From NCBI GenBank assembly GCA_015039465.1, contig MU130477.1, positions 1,109,460-1,143,713 on the forward strand: a stretch of DNA of 34,254 nt, read 5' to 3'. Source of the DNA: Phlegmacium glaucopus. Its lineage: Eukaryota; Basidiomycota; Agaricomycetes; Agaricales; Cortinariaceae. Below the pieces are notes generated by a model. It was not told the origin of the DNA. It made no database searches and saw only the letters and a program-made list of their open reading frames with translations. The first letter of the stretch is position 1. Each line of letters starts with the position of its first letter. Shown one piece after another: positions 22,166 to 30,780 of this stretch. Position numbers and translations under genes: made by a program.

Positions 22166-22566
22166 CCTACATAGTGTCCTCTTACAAAAGTGACAGCTGT
22201 TGTTTTATCTTACATTCTATCTTTCAGAAGTGTGTTGCACATTTAACTCCTTTAGTCTATAAAATATTAGTATAAAGCACAAATGTAAAGGGTGGAATAA
22301 GAACAATTGGCTTTACCCTTTTTTTCACACAAGAGAAGTTCTACTTTGGAACTTAGTACTTGGAAGCACTTTAATCAACTTGACTTGTATTTTACTATCC
22401 ATTACCCATTATTGTATCCACATCTCTCTTATTTCCCATGCATTTACTGCAGATGTTCTGCTATAAATCAACTCAGTGCTTAGGCCATATAAAACCCCAG
22501 ATTGCAACACACACATTATCCCTTGACCAAGCCAATGTCAAGTCCACGTATCACCAAATGCAAAAA

Positions 22567-22933
22567 CATCAGAAAAAAATAACCTTGGCCTGGCTAGCCC
22601 TGGCCAGCCCTGAACATCTTTGGCTAGGTTTAAAAATCTGAAAAAAATATAACAAATCACAGAAATATTTATAGCACCCAATTCCAAAAAAAGTACACAA
22701 TTACATAAGACAGATGCTGAGATATTAAAGATATTAAGTTGTTTAAATATCTTTAATATCTCAGCATCTGTCTTATGTAATTGTGTACTTTTTTTGGAAT
22801 TGGGTGCTATAAATATTTCTGTGATTTGTTATATTTTTTTCAGATTTTTAAACCTAGCCAAAGATGTTCAGGGCTGGCCAGGGCTGGCCAGGGCAGCCAG
22901 AGCCAGCCAGGCCAAGGTTATTTTTTTCTGATG
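22567..22933. repeat. Long palindrome (foldback) 1
   Basis: Left arm begins CATCAGAAAAAAATAACCTT and the right arm ends with its complement at 22933. The arms, about 170-190 bases, meet around AAGTTGTTTA near 22740. The right arm carries an expanded GGGCTGGCCA-type stretch that the left arm lacks; otherwise the arms are nearly identical. No convincing target duplication. Likely a foldback/MITE-type element. Confidence 0.8.
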
Positions 22934-23000
22934 AACCTAGGAACCCTTCAAAATTTCAGCTCATGTGCCAATGTTTATATAAACAACCATTTATGGCATC

Positions 23001-23707
23001 TGTTAGGGGATGTTAATTAGTCAACAAGCAACTTGCTAACTTAGGGAGAAGGTATTGCCAGTAAGCAAGTGTAATATCAAAGTGTCATTTGTAAATGACA
23101 CCTGCTACTCTATATACAATACAGATGGACCCAGGTAACTACCCTGGGTCCAGGCAACAACAACTAATACAATAGAAATAGATCAAACATTTGTAAGAAC
23201 ATTTGTGTAAGGGGATGTATAAGACCCATAACCAAGTTGAATTCTAAGGTGGTTATCTTTGATAACCACCTTATGCCTATATACTACAAACATGGGAAGT
23301 AATATGACTATATGGGGCTAGTACATAATAGAAGGAGAGGCATGTATATAAGTACAAGAATATTGTTGACATCGGAGTGCAATGTCATTGGACAAAGGGA
23401 AACTACAGCTACGATGAAAGGGTAAGATCCTACATACTAGGCGGACTGTTTGATAAGAGTGTGAAGGAGATGGATGAGTGGTGACAATACAAATGTAGTG
23501 AGTATTGTTTTATACTATGACTAAGCTCACCTAGAGGCAGACACATAGGAGTGTCCCCTTACAATTTGATAGCTATCTACTTGGGGATGCACATGTAACT
23601 ACTGAGCAATGTTCATTGGAACTACTAATAACTGTTCATCTGACTAATAGAGAGGGTGGGATGGAGCATGTAAGTGTATGCAGGTACCTACATAGTGTCC
23701 TCTAACA
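23001..23707 (+). mobile_element. LTR-like unit C with nested unit D
   Basis: TGTTAGGGGA...TCCTCTAACA, flanked by GCATC and GTATC (one mismatch). Without unit D and one copy of its duplication it is 344 bases and related to unit A. A solo LTR is the simplest reading. Confidence 0.68.
23206..23563 (+). mobile_element. LTR-like unit D nested in unit C
   Basis: 358 bases, TGTAAGGGGA...TCCCCTTACA, flanked by perfect ATTTG (23201-23205 and 23564-23568). A TATA-like GTATATAAGT lies near 23343 and an internal hairpin AAGGTGGTTATC/GATAACCACCTT at about 23249-23274. No coding capacity. Confidence 0.78.
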
Positions 23708-23997
23708 GTATCCTAACAGGTCATACCCATGCTAAAAGTCCTGTTTTGGTAGTGCATCAGGAAATTGTGGAGCAACAACTCCACCCATAATGGAGAGGCA
23801 GCATACCCCATAGTTAGTACTGAACATCCTCTAAATCCAATTGCCATGGGTGCCTACCACTATATCCCAGAAGAGAAAAAATGGCTTGTTAGAGGATTGG
23901 CTATGACATAGTGTTGGTATGGATGGGTTGCAACAGTGGACACAACTCAATGGATGCGGATGCAAGCAATGGAAGGAGCTTGGGGCAGTTGACAGGT
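23708..23997. other. Spacer between mobile elements
   Basis: No coding frame or repeat structure beyond TCCTAACA at 23711, which echoes the LTR-like ends. Confidence 0.3.
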
Positions 23998-24433
23998 CAC
24001 TGCTAGCACTGGGTGGTGTTTCCCTTAGGAAACTTATTTTTAGACATGTTTTGTCATTTCCAAATAATTTTTCTCATGAAAACACAACAAGTATTTCTGA
24101 AGGAAAAATTCTAAAAATACATCAGGTGTTTCTCATGTGTTTCCCAAAGATAAATCTTTTTTTAAAAAAAGGTTTTCCTTTCAGAAACAGCAGGGAAACA
24201 CCTATTTCACCAATCACTGGTGAAATAGGTGTTTCCCTGCTGTTTCTGAAAGGAAAACCTTTTTTTAAAAAAAGATTTATCTTTGGGAAACACATGAGAA
24301 ACACCTGATGTATTTTTAGAATTTTTCCTTCAGAAATACTTGTTGTGTTTTCATGAGAAAAATTATTTGGAAATGACAAAACATGTCTAAAAGTAAGTTT
24401 TTCTAAGGGAAACACCACCCAGTACCAGCAGTG
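23998..24433. repeat. Long palindrome (foldback) 2, nearly perfect
   Basis: 436 bases. The arms start CACTGCTAGCACTGGGTGG and, read from the right end, CACTGCTGGTACTGGGTGG, and meet at a 5-base loop ATCAC near 24215 (TTCACCA-ATCAC-TGGTGAA). Mismatches are few (for example TTAGGAAACTT versus TTAGAAAAACTT). Because of this symmetry both strands give almost the same meaningless translation (HVLSFPNNFSHENTTSISEG). Extreme arm identity suggests recent origin. Confidence 0.88.
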
Positions 24434-24810
24434 GGTTCTAGTGCCCTAACTCAACAACATGTGTCATTGATGCTTGGAGACAATGTACATTCAAGCTACC
24501 AAAAGCGGTTGTTTGTACAAACAGAGGCACATGAACTGATTTTTGAGGGGTTCCTAGGTTTTTGCATTCAGCTGTAATACTAAAGTTGAATAGTAAAAGC
24601 AAGAATTACTAACCTCAGTTTTGAAATAAAGGACTGAGGTACTAAGTACAAAAGATGAAGGAAATATATACTCGAGGGTATGAATGAATACAGATGAATA
24701 CCCAAGAGTAACAGCTTCATGTAATGTGATGAAAATGGTTAGTTACAATCACAAGTAAGTAGACAAAAGAATATAAGAGAATAAGAAAATTGTAAGAAAC
24801 AGAAGAAATG
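24434..24810. other. AT-rich spacer
   Basis: No gene, repeat or regulatory structure recognised. Confidence 0.3.
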
Positions 24811-24919
24811 TGTCAGGGGATGTCATTGAACTGCTTATATACCACCAGCCAGGTGTCAAGCCAAGCTTGACATTGCACCCTTTTGGTGAACTGGTTATGT
24901 GGCTGGTCATTCCCTAACA
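24811..24919 (+). mobile_element. Very short LTR-like unit E
   Basis: Only 109 bases, TGTCAGGGGATG...CATTCCCTAACA, flanked by perfect AAATG (24806-24810 and 24920-24924). It has the TG..CA ends and 5-base duplication of an LTR but the size of TRIM/SMART LTRs. Nothing else is inside except GTGTCAAGCCAAGCTTGACA, a small hairpin. Confidence 0.72.
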
Positions 24920-25135
24920 AAATGGAGAAATTTGTAAATCAGAATATACAGTGTACAGTTTGTATTTCCTACATCTACTAGCTTGCTCAACAAACTCACC
25001 CTCAGTCTAAGTAAGGGGATAATGATTGCACATGTACTTGAAGCCTCTAGTTATTTGGTCTAGACTGCCCAGCACCAAACACAAGTGCAAGCTTCTAGTT
25101 GCTGTAACATTGTGCATACCACTGCTGAGCGGTCT

Positions 25136-25510
25136 GAGTATGCTCCCCCCTTCCCCATCCTCCTCTTTGAACTTTCCAAAACTCTGAATCTTATTATTCA
25201 TAAAATTATCCCTAATAATCCTGATCTATTTCAGATAATTACACCTATCAATGTTGATGCTTTTAAAGCATCACTTGTCAACCATCCAAATTAACTGTTG
25301 ATCTGTCTGTCCAGGCATTCCAGAATGTTTCTGGCTCTTGGCTGATACCCTTCACAATGACTTCCCTTACACTCATGACAAATCTCATCCTCCTCCTTTG
25401 GATCTGAAATGAGCAACATTCATCCAAAATCAGTTCTCAAAGTTATTTGGAACTGATCTCTTAGAGCTCATTCAGCAGCAGAAAAAAAAAACCACTTTGA
25501 TCCAGTTTAA
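25136..25510 (+). pseudogene. Decayed retroelement polyprotein fragment
   Basis: The first frame reads EYAPPFPILLFELSKTLNLI then PINVDAFKASLVNHPN and a stop. A shifted frame near 25315 gives ECFWLLADTLHNDFPYTHDK, SHPPPLDLK, a stop, and ATFIQNQFSKLFGTDLLELI. The order (HPN, FW..ADTLH.DFP.THD, PPPLDL, NQ) resembles the stretch upstream of the reverse transcriptase in a repeated agaricomycete retroelement polyprotein family. That is recognition from memory, so moderate certainty. It is broken by stops and a frameshift. It ends next to the CpG-richer block at 25520. Confidence 0.45.
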
Positions 25511-26330
25511 TCCTTGTCACAGTGTCGCGCACCAATACTGATTGGTAGCGTGAGAAGAAAGCTTAAAAGTCGCCATCATGAAAATAAGCGGACTTTGAAT
25601 TTGCTTACCTATTTTGGAAGCGGCCCTGAATCGCGTTCCTGGTCAACAAATCATTCGTTCAACGATAACATCCTCATCGCTCATCATATCCTCAATGTCT
25701 TCCACTATGTTGTCTATCATTTACACTATCGACATGCTCCTTAACATCTACCATCCGTTTGTCCCTTGGCTAGTGATACAACAAAGCGATCAATCTACTA
25801 TTCGCATCGGTCATCGGCTCGCGTTTGATCGCATCTATGGCCCATCATTTCAAGAACGGCCCGTTTATGGACGCATCAGCTACATCTCCCATTATGTCAA
25901 AGGCTTTGTCATCGTTGTTGTGGCTATGGACCCACAAGTCTTCGCCTCAGCTATCTATCTTGCCATACCTCGCTCCTGGATCTCACTCAGTCCCCTATCC
26001 TCACTCATCTACCTCTTATCTTATCATTCACTGCCAAAACCATCATTCACGCGGTACCTGAAGCCTTCCCACCCTCTTTATGACAATTTAGGAAGTCCAG
26101 GAGGATCACGACTAAGCAGGAATTGCAGATGAATCAGCAGCAGAGGATTATTCTCGCAGTGTGTCAAGTGTTATCAAGGCTGCGCGACATGGGATCATGG
26201 GCAAGTAGTATTTTCTCAGGAACAAGGCTGCGCCTTTCAAGTGTTGACTCAGGACCTTTCATATTTTGACATGACCACACGCCTATGGAGTCGATATATT
26301 TTTGCTATTGGACTATGTACACTGCCTTCT

Positions 26331-26585
26331 TGTTAGGGGATAACCCTGAGGTATATACCATCTTCACTGTTGATATTTTATCCTTATTTCCACTTGATTA
26401 CATACTTATTTGCCACTGTTTGGCTACCACCCTATTTCGAGTAGTAGTCAGTAATTACTGACCTTATCTCATTATTAACTGGAATTCCCTACTTTGCTAG
26501 CTTGCTGCTGCTATTATCTAGTCTTTATAGACTGTTTACTCTCTTTAGAGTCCCCTTCTCCTCTTATATGTAGGTTGCCCTAACA
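26331..26585 (+). mobile_element. LTR-like unit F
   Basis: 255 bases, TGTTAGGGGA...TGCCCTAACA, flanked by perfect CTTCT (26326-26330 and 26586-26590). Same terminal family as units A-E. A TATA-like GAGGTATATACC is near the start. It interrupts the pyrimidine-rich block. Confidence 0.78.
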
Positions 26586-26854
26586 CTTCTCTTCTTTTCT
26601 CTTGCACTTTGACACTTTACAGATTTTTTTATTGTTCCTTCTTCTTTTCCATTGTTCTTTTCTTCTCGCAGCTGTCCTCTCTTTATCTTTCTTCCTTTGA
26701 CAGCGCGTACTTCTTTCTTTTTATTGTTCTACATAACCTCATCCTTAGGGTATAAATACTGCTCTTTTGTACCAGGATAGGTAGTTCAGTTCAATTCATT
26801 CTTACCCCCCAACAATCATCATCTCAGTGGAATTCCAGTGAATTCCTTCCTCAA

Positions 26855-27060
26855 GTTCGCTTTTTTCTGCCTTTAACTGTCAATCTATCCCCACTGTCAA
26901 TTACTATAGTCTTGCTGAAGACTCCCTCTTATTCTTCCTCATCCTCTTCCTTAACCCCTCTGAGTTCGCTTTTTCAGTCCTTTACTGTCAACCCACTGTC
27001 AACTGCTATAGTCTTACTGAAGACTCTTCCTCATTCATCCTCATCCTTCTCATCTCTATT
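26855..27060 (+). repeat. Two tandem 109-base repeats with small hairpins
   Basis: Copies start at GTTCGCTTTTTT (26855) and GTTCGCTTTTTC (26964). Each carries ACTGTCAA words, then a TATAGTCTT(G/A)CTGAAGACT hairpin, then a TTCCTCATCCTC-like stretch. They lie just downstream of the TATA box, so they would be in the transcribed leader. Confidence 0.6.
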
Positions 27061-27285
27061 CTCACCCCCTACCTCTGTGTGATACAAGTCTAAGGTTATA
27101 CCTTCCCTAAACGAACAACAGGGAGGCTTTTGACTTAAAGACTAGTCCATTGCTCTCTGGTTGGTGTTTATATACAACAACAACAACAATTTATAACGGT
27201 TGAGTCACGACTGCTGACCATGTGAATTGAGTGACCACAGTATTGCTTGTTTCACACACCACTATCTGAGGAGCATCACAATGCC

Positions 27286-28525
27286 ATGCATGCCATGAAT
27301 ACTTGTAACAGCCCCCCTCAACATCAGGATAGTCTGCCTGTCCCTCTCTCTCTTGAAAATGCTGCCAAGGCACACTGGGATCTCGCTGATGAGATTGTGC
27401 TCATTGATTACATTGCCAACCACAAGCCTGAAGCTGGCGATGGAATGAAATTCAAATAGGCATTCTGGAACTCTGCTGCTGCACTAATAAAAGTACACAG
27501 TGCAACTGGAGGTCCAAGCAGCGGGATGCTCAGCCAAGTGGGATTGGGTATGTGTTTATTTTATACACAATTAATGATTTGACACATTGTTGCCAGCTCA
27601 AAAAGTTTTACAATGTTGTTGCCAGCTCAAAAGGTTATCAGGTTTCAGCTGGGATAATGAGAATGGCCTTAATATCAACATCAAACAGATATCTGCTTGG
27701 AATGAGTATGTTGTTGTGAGTATTATCACAGTGATATAGTACCTTTGCTCAACTGATGGCTTTTTAGAAAAACAAAGATGCAAAGCCCTTCAAGACAAAA
27801 GGGTTTCCACATTTCAATCACATACAGGCTATAATGCCAAGCACTGTAAGAGGTGTGCATGCCTTCCACCCCTCGCAACAAAGTTTTGGCGCAATTGCAA
27901 ATGCGCCCTATAGTGGACCAAGCAATGCTTTGGGTGAAGGGCAAATGCCACCCACTACCACCAGCAAACCCAACAGGCTGACTACTCTATCATCACTTTT
28001 GGTACTTGCTGCTGCAGTACCCAGTGGCAAACCTGATAGCAGCAATGAGGACGTGAATATTCCACCCACCACACCAATGTGTCCATCTTCTGTATTATCC
28101 TCAATATCCTCAAATCACAAATACTCAGCACTCAATGACAGTACTTCCAGCTCTATCAGAACAACTTCAAGCAGCATACACTCTGGATCATATGGCAAAC
28201 AACAGTGCAACTCTGCCCCCAATGGTCCACTGGCACTTCATGGCATCAGTGACACCCTCAGCAACATTCATGGGGCACTATGTCACAGCCTCATCATTAT
28301 CAGAGAAGTTCTGCAGAATGCAGGATCAAGGCAACTGCACTTTTGCAAAACACAGAGACATTGACAGCTGAACAGGCTATTGGTTTTGCTGACCTCTTTG
28401 AGCAGAATACAGCTCAAGCAGACACCTACATAGCACTTGTGCATCCTGATGTATGGAAGCTTTGGGTTCAAAAGCAGTTGGAACAAATGGGGTTCCCTGC
28501 TGCCAGCAGTGCGACTGAGGCCTAG
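27286..28525 (+). pseudogene. Harbinger Myb/SANT-like accessory protein, decayed
   Basis: Second gene of a PIF/Harbinger element, a Myb/SANT-like DNA-binding protein that works with the transposase. Visible in order: AHWDLADEIVLIDYIANHKP, EAGDGMKFK, in-frame TAG (27457), FWNSAAALIKVHSATGGP, a shifted frame AAGCSAKWDW, an intron GTATGT..TTGCCAG, LKKFYNVVA, another shift, QLKRLSGFSWDNENGLNI, ISAWNEYV, an intron (donor near 27716, acceptor near 27768), KPFKTKGFPHFNHIQAIMPS, TVRGVHAFHPS, a Ser/Thr/Pro-rich linker, one more shift, and the C-terminal helical part ATALLQNTETLTAEQAIGFA, ADTYIALVHPDVWKLWVQKQ. At least one nonsense and three frame changes. It converges on the transposase pseudogene, with stops 28525 and 28650. 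Confidence 0.75.
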
Positions 28526-29511
28526 ATTCTGTAGTTTTTCCATGCTGTATCCTGTTGTAACCATTACCTATTTAGCTCAATACTATGCTCATGATAGCCT
28601 TTTGAAAGTGTGATTGAGTCATGGATTTTATTCAACAAATATGGTATCATTAAGCACCACCTCTGCGCTGAAGCTCAGCTTGATACTGCATCCACATTGC
28701 ACTTGCAATTTCATCCTGCCTTTCATTTGCATGTTCTCTCCTCAGCTCTCCCTGGTTGCCCTGCTGCCAGCTCTCCTGAGACAAAGCCTTGTTCCAAGTC
28801 CTCTGCTTCAGTAAAGTCATTAAGCTCCTCTGGGTTGTAATTGCAGATAAAATTATGAATTGCAGCAAAAGCTGTGGGAAGGCGTGCTTGTAGATCCATA
28901 TTGATTTCTGCTGGGTATACATGGATGCAGAAACAATGTTTCAACACCCCAAAGATTCATTCAATCACATTGCGTGCTGATGCATGACATAGGTTGAAAA
29001 GCTTGTTTGTGTTTGTAGGTCTACAGCAAAATATTAGAAAATGCAATAAATTGAATAATAATGTGAGCTCACCTCTGCACAGCACAACCCCACTCTGCAA
29101 GGTGGTAGCGCTCACCCTACTTTGGGATAAGAAGTCCCTCACAGATGGGGAATCCTGCATCTGCCAGGTAGTACTTCCCTGGAGGAATGTGCAGATCTGT
29201 GACACAAGCATCATAGAACATTGTAGAATCTGCCACTGACCCATCCCACCCGCTAAATATGTAGTAAAAAGTCATGTCAAAGCCACTGATGGCCAGGCAG
29301 TTCTGTGTGACACCACCTTTGCAATTGTGAGCGGCTTGTCGCATTTCGGCAGTAGCACTGCAGTTGATGTGTGTGCCATCAATCGCACCGAGGGCATCCT
29401 TGAAGAATGGATAGAACTTCACATTGTTTTGAATTTTGGGCGGTGTGGGTACTCCAATGGGAGGTAGACGAACATGTTGGGTGTAAAATGGAGCTGATGA
29501 GAAAAATACGA

Positions 29512-30259
29512 TGATAGGACCCAGGAGACGTCTAGGGATGTAAACGCACCATTTTCGCGGTTTCACAACCTTTGCAGTATACTCGCGGATGCTCACATAT
29601 CATTGCGGATACTTGCAGATCATCGCAGGTCATTGCAGATCATTGCAGGTCATTGCAGGTCATTGCAGATCATTGCAGGTCATCGCACATACTCGCACAT
29701 ACTCGCAGGTCATTGCAGAACACTTGCAGATCATCGCAGACACTTGCAGTCATCACCAATATTCACATTATCATTTGCAGTTGCCAGCTGTTCTTGCAAT
29801 CATTAAACACGACTCAAACAATCACTCAGGTGACTGTATTACTCATCACCTTTATTTTTATCTTGTCCCCTTTATTTGGCTCTTATCTCCTATGTTTCAT
29901 TACCAATTTACCGGATCCATGTGACTCCGCTTTAACCCACATTTTACATTCTTGTTTCACCTTTCCGCACTTAGCTATTGCTAGTTACTATATTATTAGC
30001 AGTAGCAAGTAGGGTAACAAGGGAGGGGGGGGAGAGATGAAATTACCACAGTTTTGATCCCACCTTTGGAACGTCGTACGAAGCTACTCTTGCACTCCTT
30101 CAAAATCATCCTGCACACTTCGCTTTTTCTGCGCATTATCTCGCACTTTAAAGCGAACCTTTGCACCTCATAAAACCTCACCATCACCTACTGAAGAGAA
30201 CTACATCAACCCCACGAACTACGTACTACTTGCGGTCTGTCCTCACCGCAGGTACATCA
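29512..30259 (-). mobile_element. LTR-like insertion in the Harbinger transposase
   Basis: 748 bases, TGAT...ATCA ends, flanked by ACGA on both sides (29508-29511 and 30260-30263); the fifth base differs. Removing it with one ACGA rejoins the transposase frame exactly (TKML then VFFSSAPFYTQHV), which fixes the borders. Contents: a decamer array (29581-29750), a poly-G run near 30024, no family-type coding frame. Read as a solo LTR; strand is arbitrary. Confidence 0.72.
29581..29750. repeat. 10-base tandem array (CATTGCAGGT-like)
   Basis: Fourteen consecutive decamers in exact register from 29581 to 29720 (CATTGCAGGT, CATTGCAGAT, CATCGCAGGT, ACTCGCACAT and variants), with looser copies to about 29750. 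All three plus-strand frames stay open through it, giving repetitive and meaningless translations. Confidence 0.9.
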
Positions 30260-30780
30260 ACGAGCATTTTGGTGAAATACCTAAGGTCCATATCAGTGTA
30301 GTCCAATGGCACAAAAGTAAAACTTACTTTGATGTTGTTTCATTTGCATGCTGGAATCATTCACTTACATGATGGAGGGAGAGGCCTGTTACACAAGTGT
30401 ACAGGAATATTAAAAGCTGCTCTTCCAATGAAATGTGCTTAGATGATTGAAGTCCACCTTCTTGCAAAGCTTTGATCAGATTATGGAAGACTTCCTTGTG
30501 CACACCGAGTTCAGAGTGAATGTGTTCTGGATGACCATTGAGAAGTTCACAGACCCAATCAGCTCCTGTCAGTGCTGATGTATGGTAAGGAGTTTTATCA
30601 TAGAGTGGGAGAGCATAAGTGAGTGCAGCAGCACCAGCAGCATAGGAGATAGCAGCAGTATATTTGAGCATGGCCTCTTGATGCTGTTCATAATCTTCAT
30701 CACTGGAGTCGGTCATAACTGTTGATCTCAAGTTGATCTATCTAATCAGTGTGACATCACTTCCAAACTTGAATCTTGAT

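Larger units (their letters stand above)
20863..22186 (+). mobile_element. LTR-like unit A (solo LTR) with two nested insertions
   Basis: Begins TGTTAGGGGA and ends TCCTCTTACA (TG..CA). Removing the hAT-like unit at 21217-21746 and LTR-like unit B at 21764-22165, each with one target duplication, leaves about 379 bases. These resemble unit C (CACCTGCTAC, AGGTAACTACCCT and the end CCTACATAGTGTCCTCT recur). No clean 5-base duplication was found; a shared word TGACAGCTGTT overlaps the left edge and lies five bases beyond the right edge. Confidence 0.6.
25520..27240 (+). other. CpG-richer, promoter-like block upstream of Harbinger gene
   Basis: From TGTCGCGCACC onward the sequence changes from CpG-poor to CpG-containing, then becomes pyrimidine-rich. 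It holds an LTR-like insertion (26331-26585), a TATA word GGTATAAATACTG near 26749, and two 109-base repeats (26855-27060). No family-type coding frame: the 172-residue open frame from 25614 is unremarkable. It looks like an LTR or leader of a larger element, but I could not find a matching second end. Confidence 0.4.
28650..30716 (-). pseudogene. PIF/Harbinger DDE transposase, decayed and split by an insertion
   Basis: DDE_Tnp_4 (HARBI1-like) transposase. Pieces on the minus strand: 30716-30328 (TPYHTSALTGADWVCELLNG, LEEQLLIFLYTCVTGLSLHH), intron 30281-30327, 30280-30260, the insertion 29512-30259, then 29511-29073 (APFYTQHVRLPP, GAIDGTHI, YYIFSGWDGSVADSTMFYDA, YYLADAGFP), intron 29021-29072, and 29020-28650 (LFNLCHASARNVIE, IFGVLK, ending AMWMQYQAELQRRGGA). 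The catalytic D, D and E are still readable. Lesions: TGA after HHVSE, TAG after LLIPK, TGA after RNVIE, a frameshift near 28770, and the insertion. Two TGAs sit where the family has Arg, consistent with CGA to TGA. Start ATG 30716 is chosen over an upstream TTG. No terminal inverted repeats of the whole element were found. Confidence 0.82.

Noticed and set aside
20863..22201. TGACAGCTGTT at both edges as the target duplication of unit A
   Set aside because: The left copy overlaps the TG start of the unit and the right copy lies five bases past the CA end, so it cannot be a normal 5-base duplication.
20863..23707. Units A and C as the two LTRs of one element with an 814-base interior
   Set aside because: They are in the same orientation but too different from each other, and unit C has its own near-perfect flanking duplication.
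23919..24418. Two opposite-strand open frames encoding nearly the same 98-residue protein
   Set aside because: Both are consequences of the near-perfect palindrome at 23998-24433, not genes.
25614..26132. 172-residue open frame as a gene
   Set aside because: No start context, family motif or splice structure; its low-complexity hydrophobic content and overlapping open frames suggest chance within a CpG-richer segment.
29531..29560. TAGGGATGTAAACG as the end of a hAT element
   Set aside because: It resembles a hAT terminus, but no matching inverted end or 8-base duplication was found, and the frame-restoring borders of the insertion lie at 29512 and 30259.
29572..30012. Three overlapping plus-strand frames with repeats such as HCRSLQVIAGHCRS
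   Set aside because: They are translations of the 10-base tandem array inside the LTR-like insertion; all three frames stay open by composition alone.
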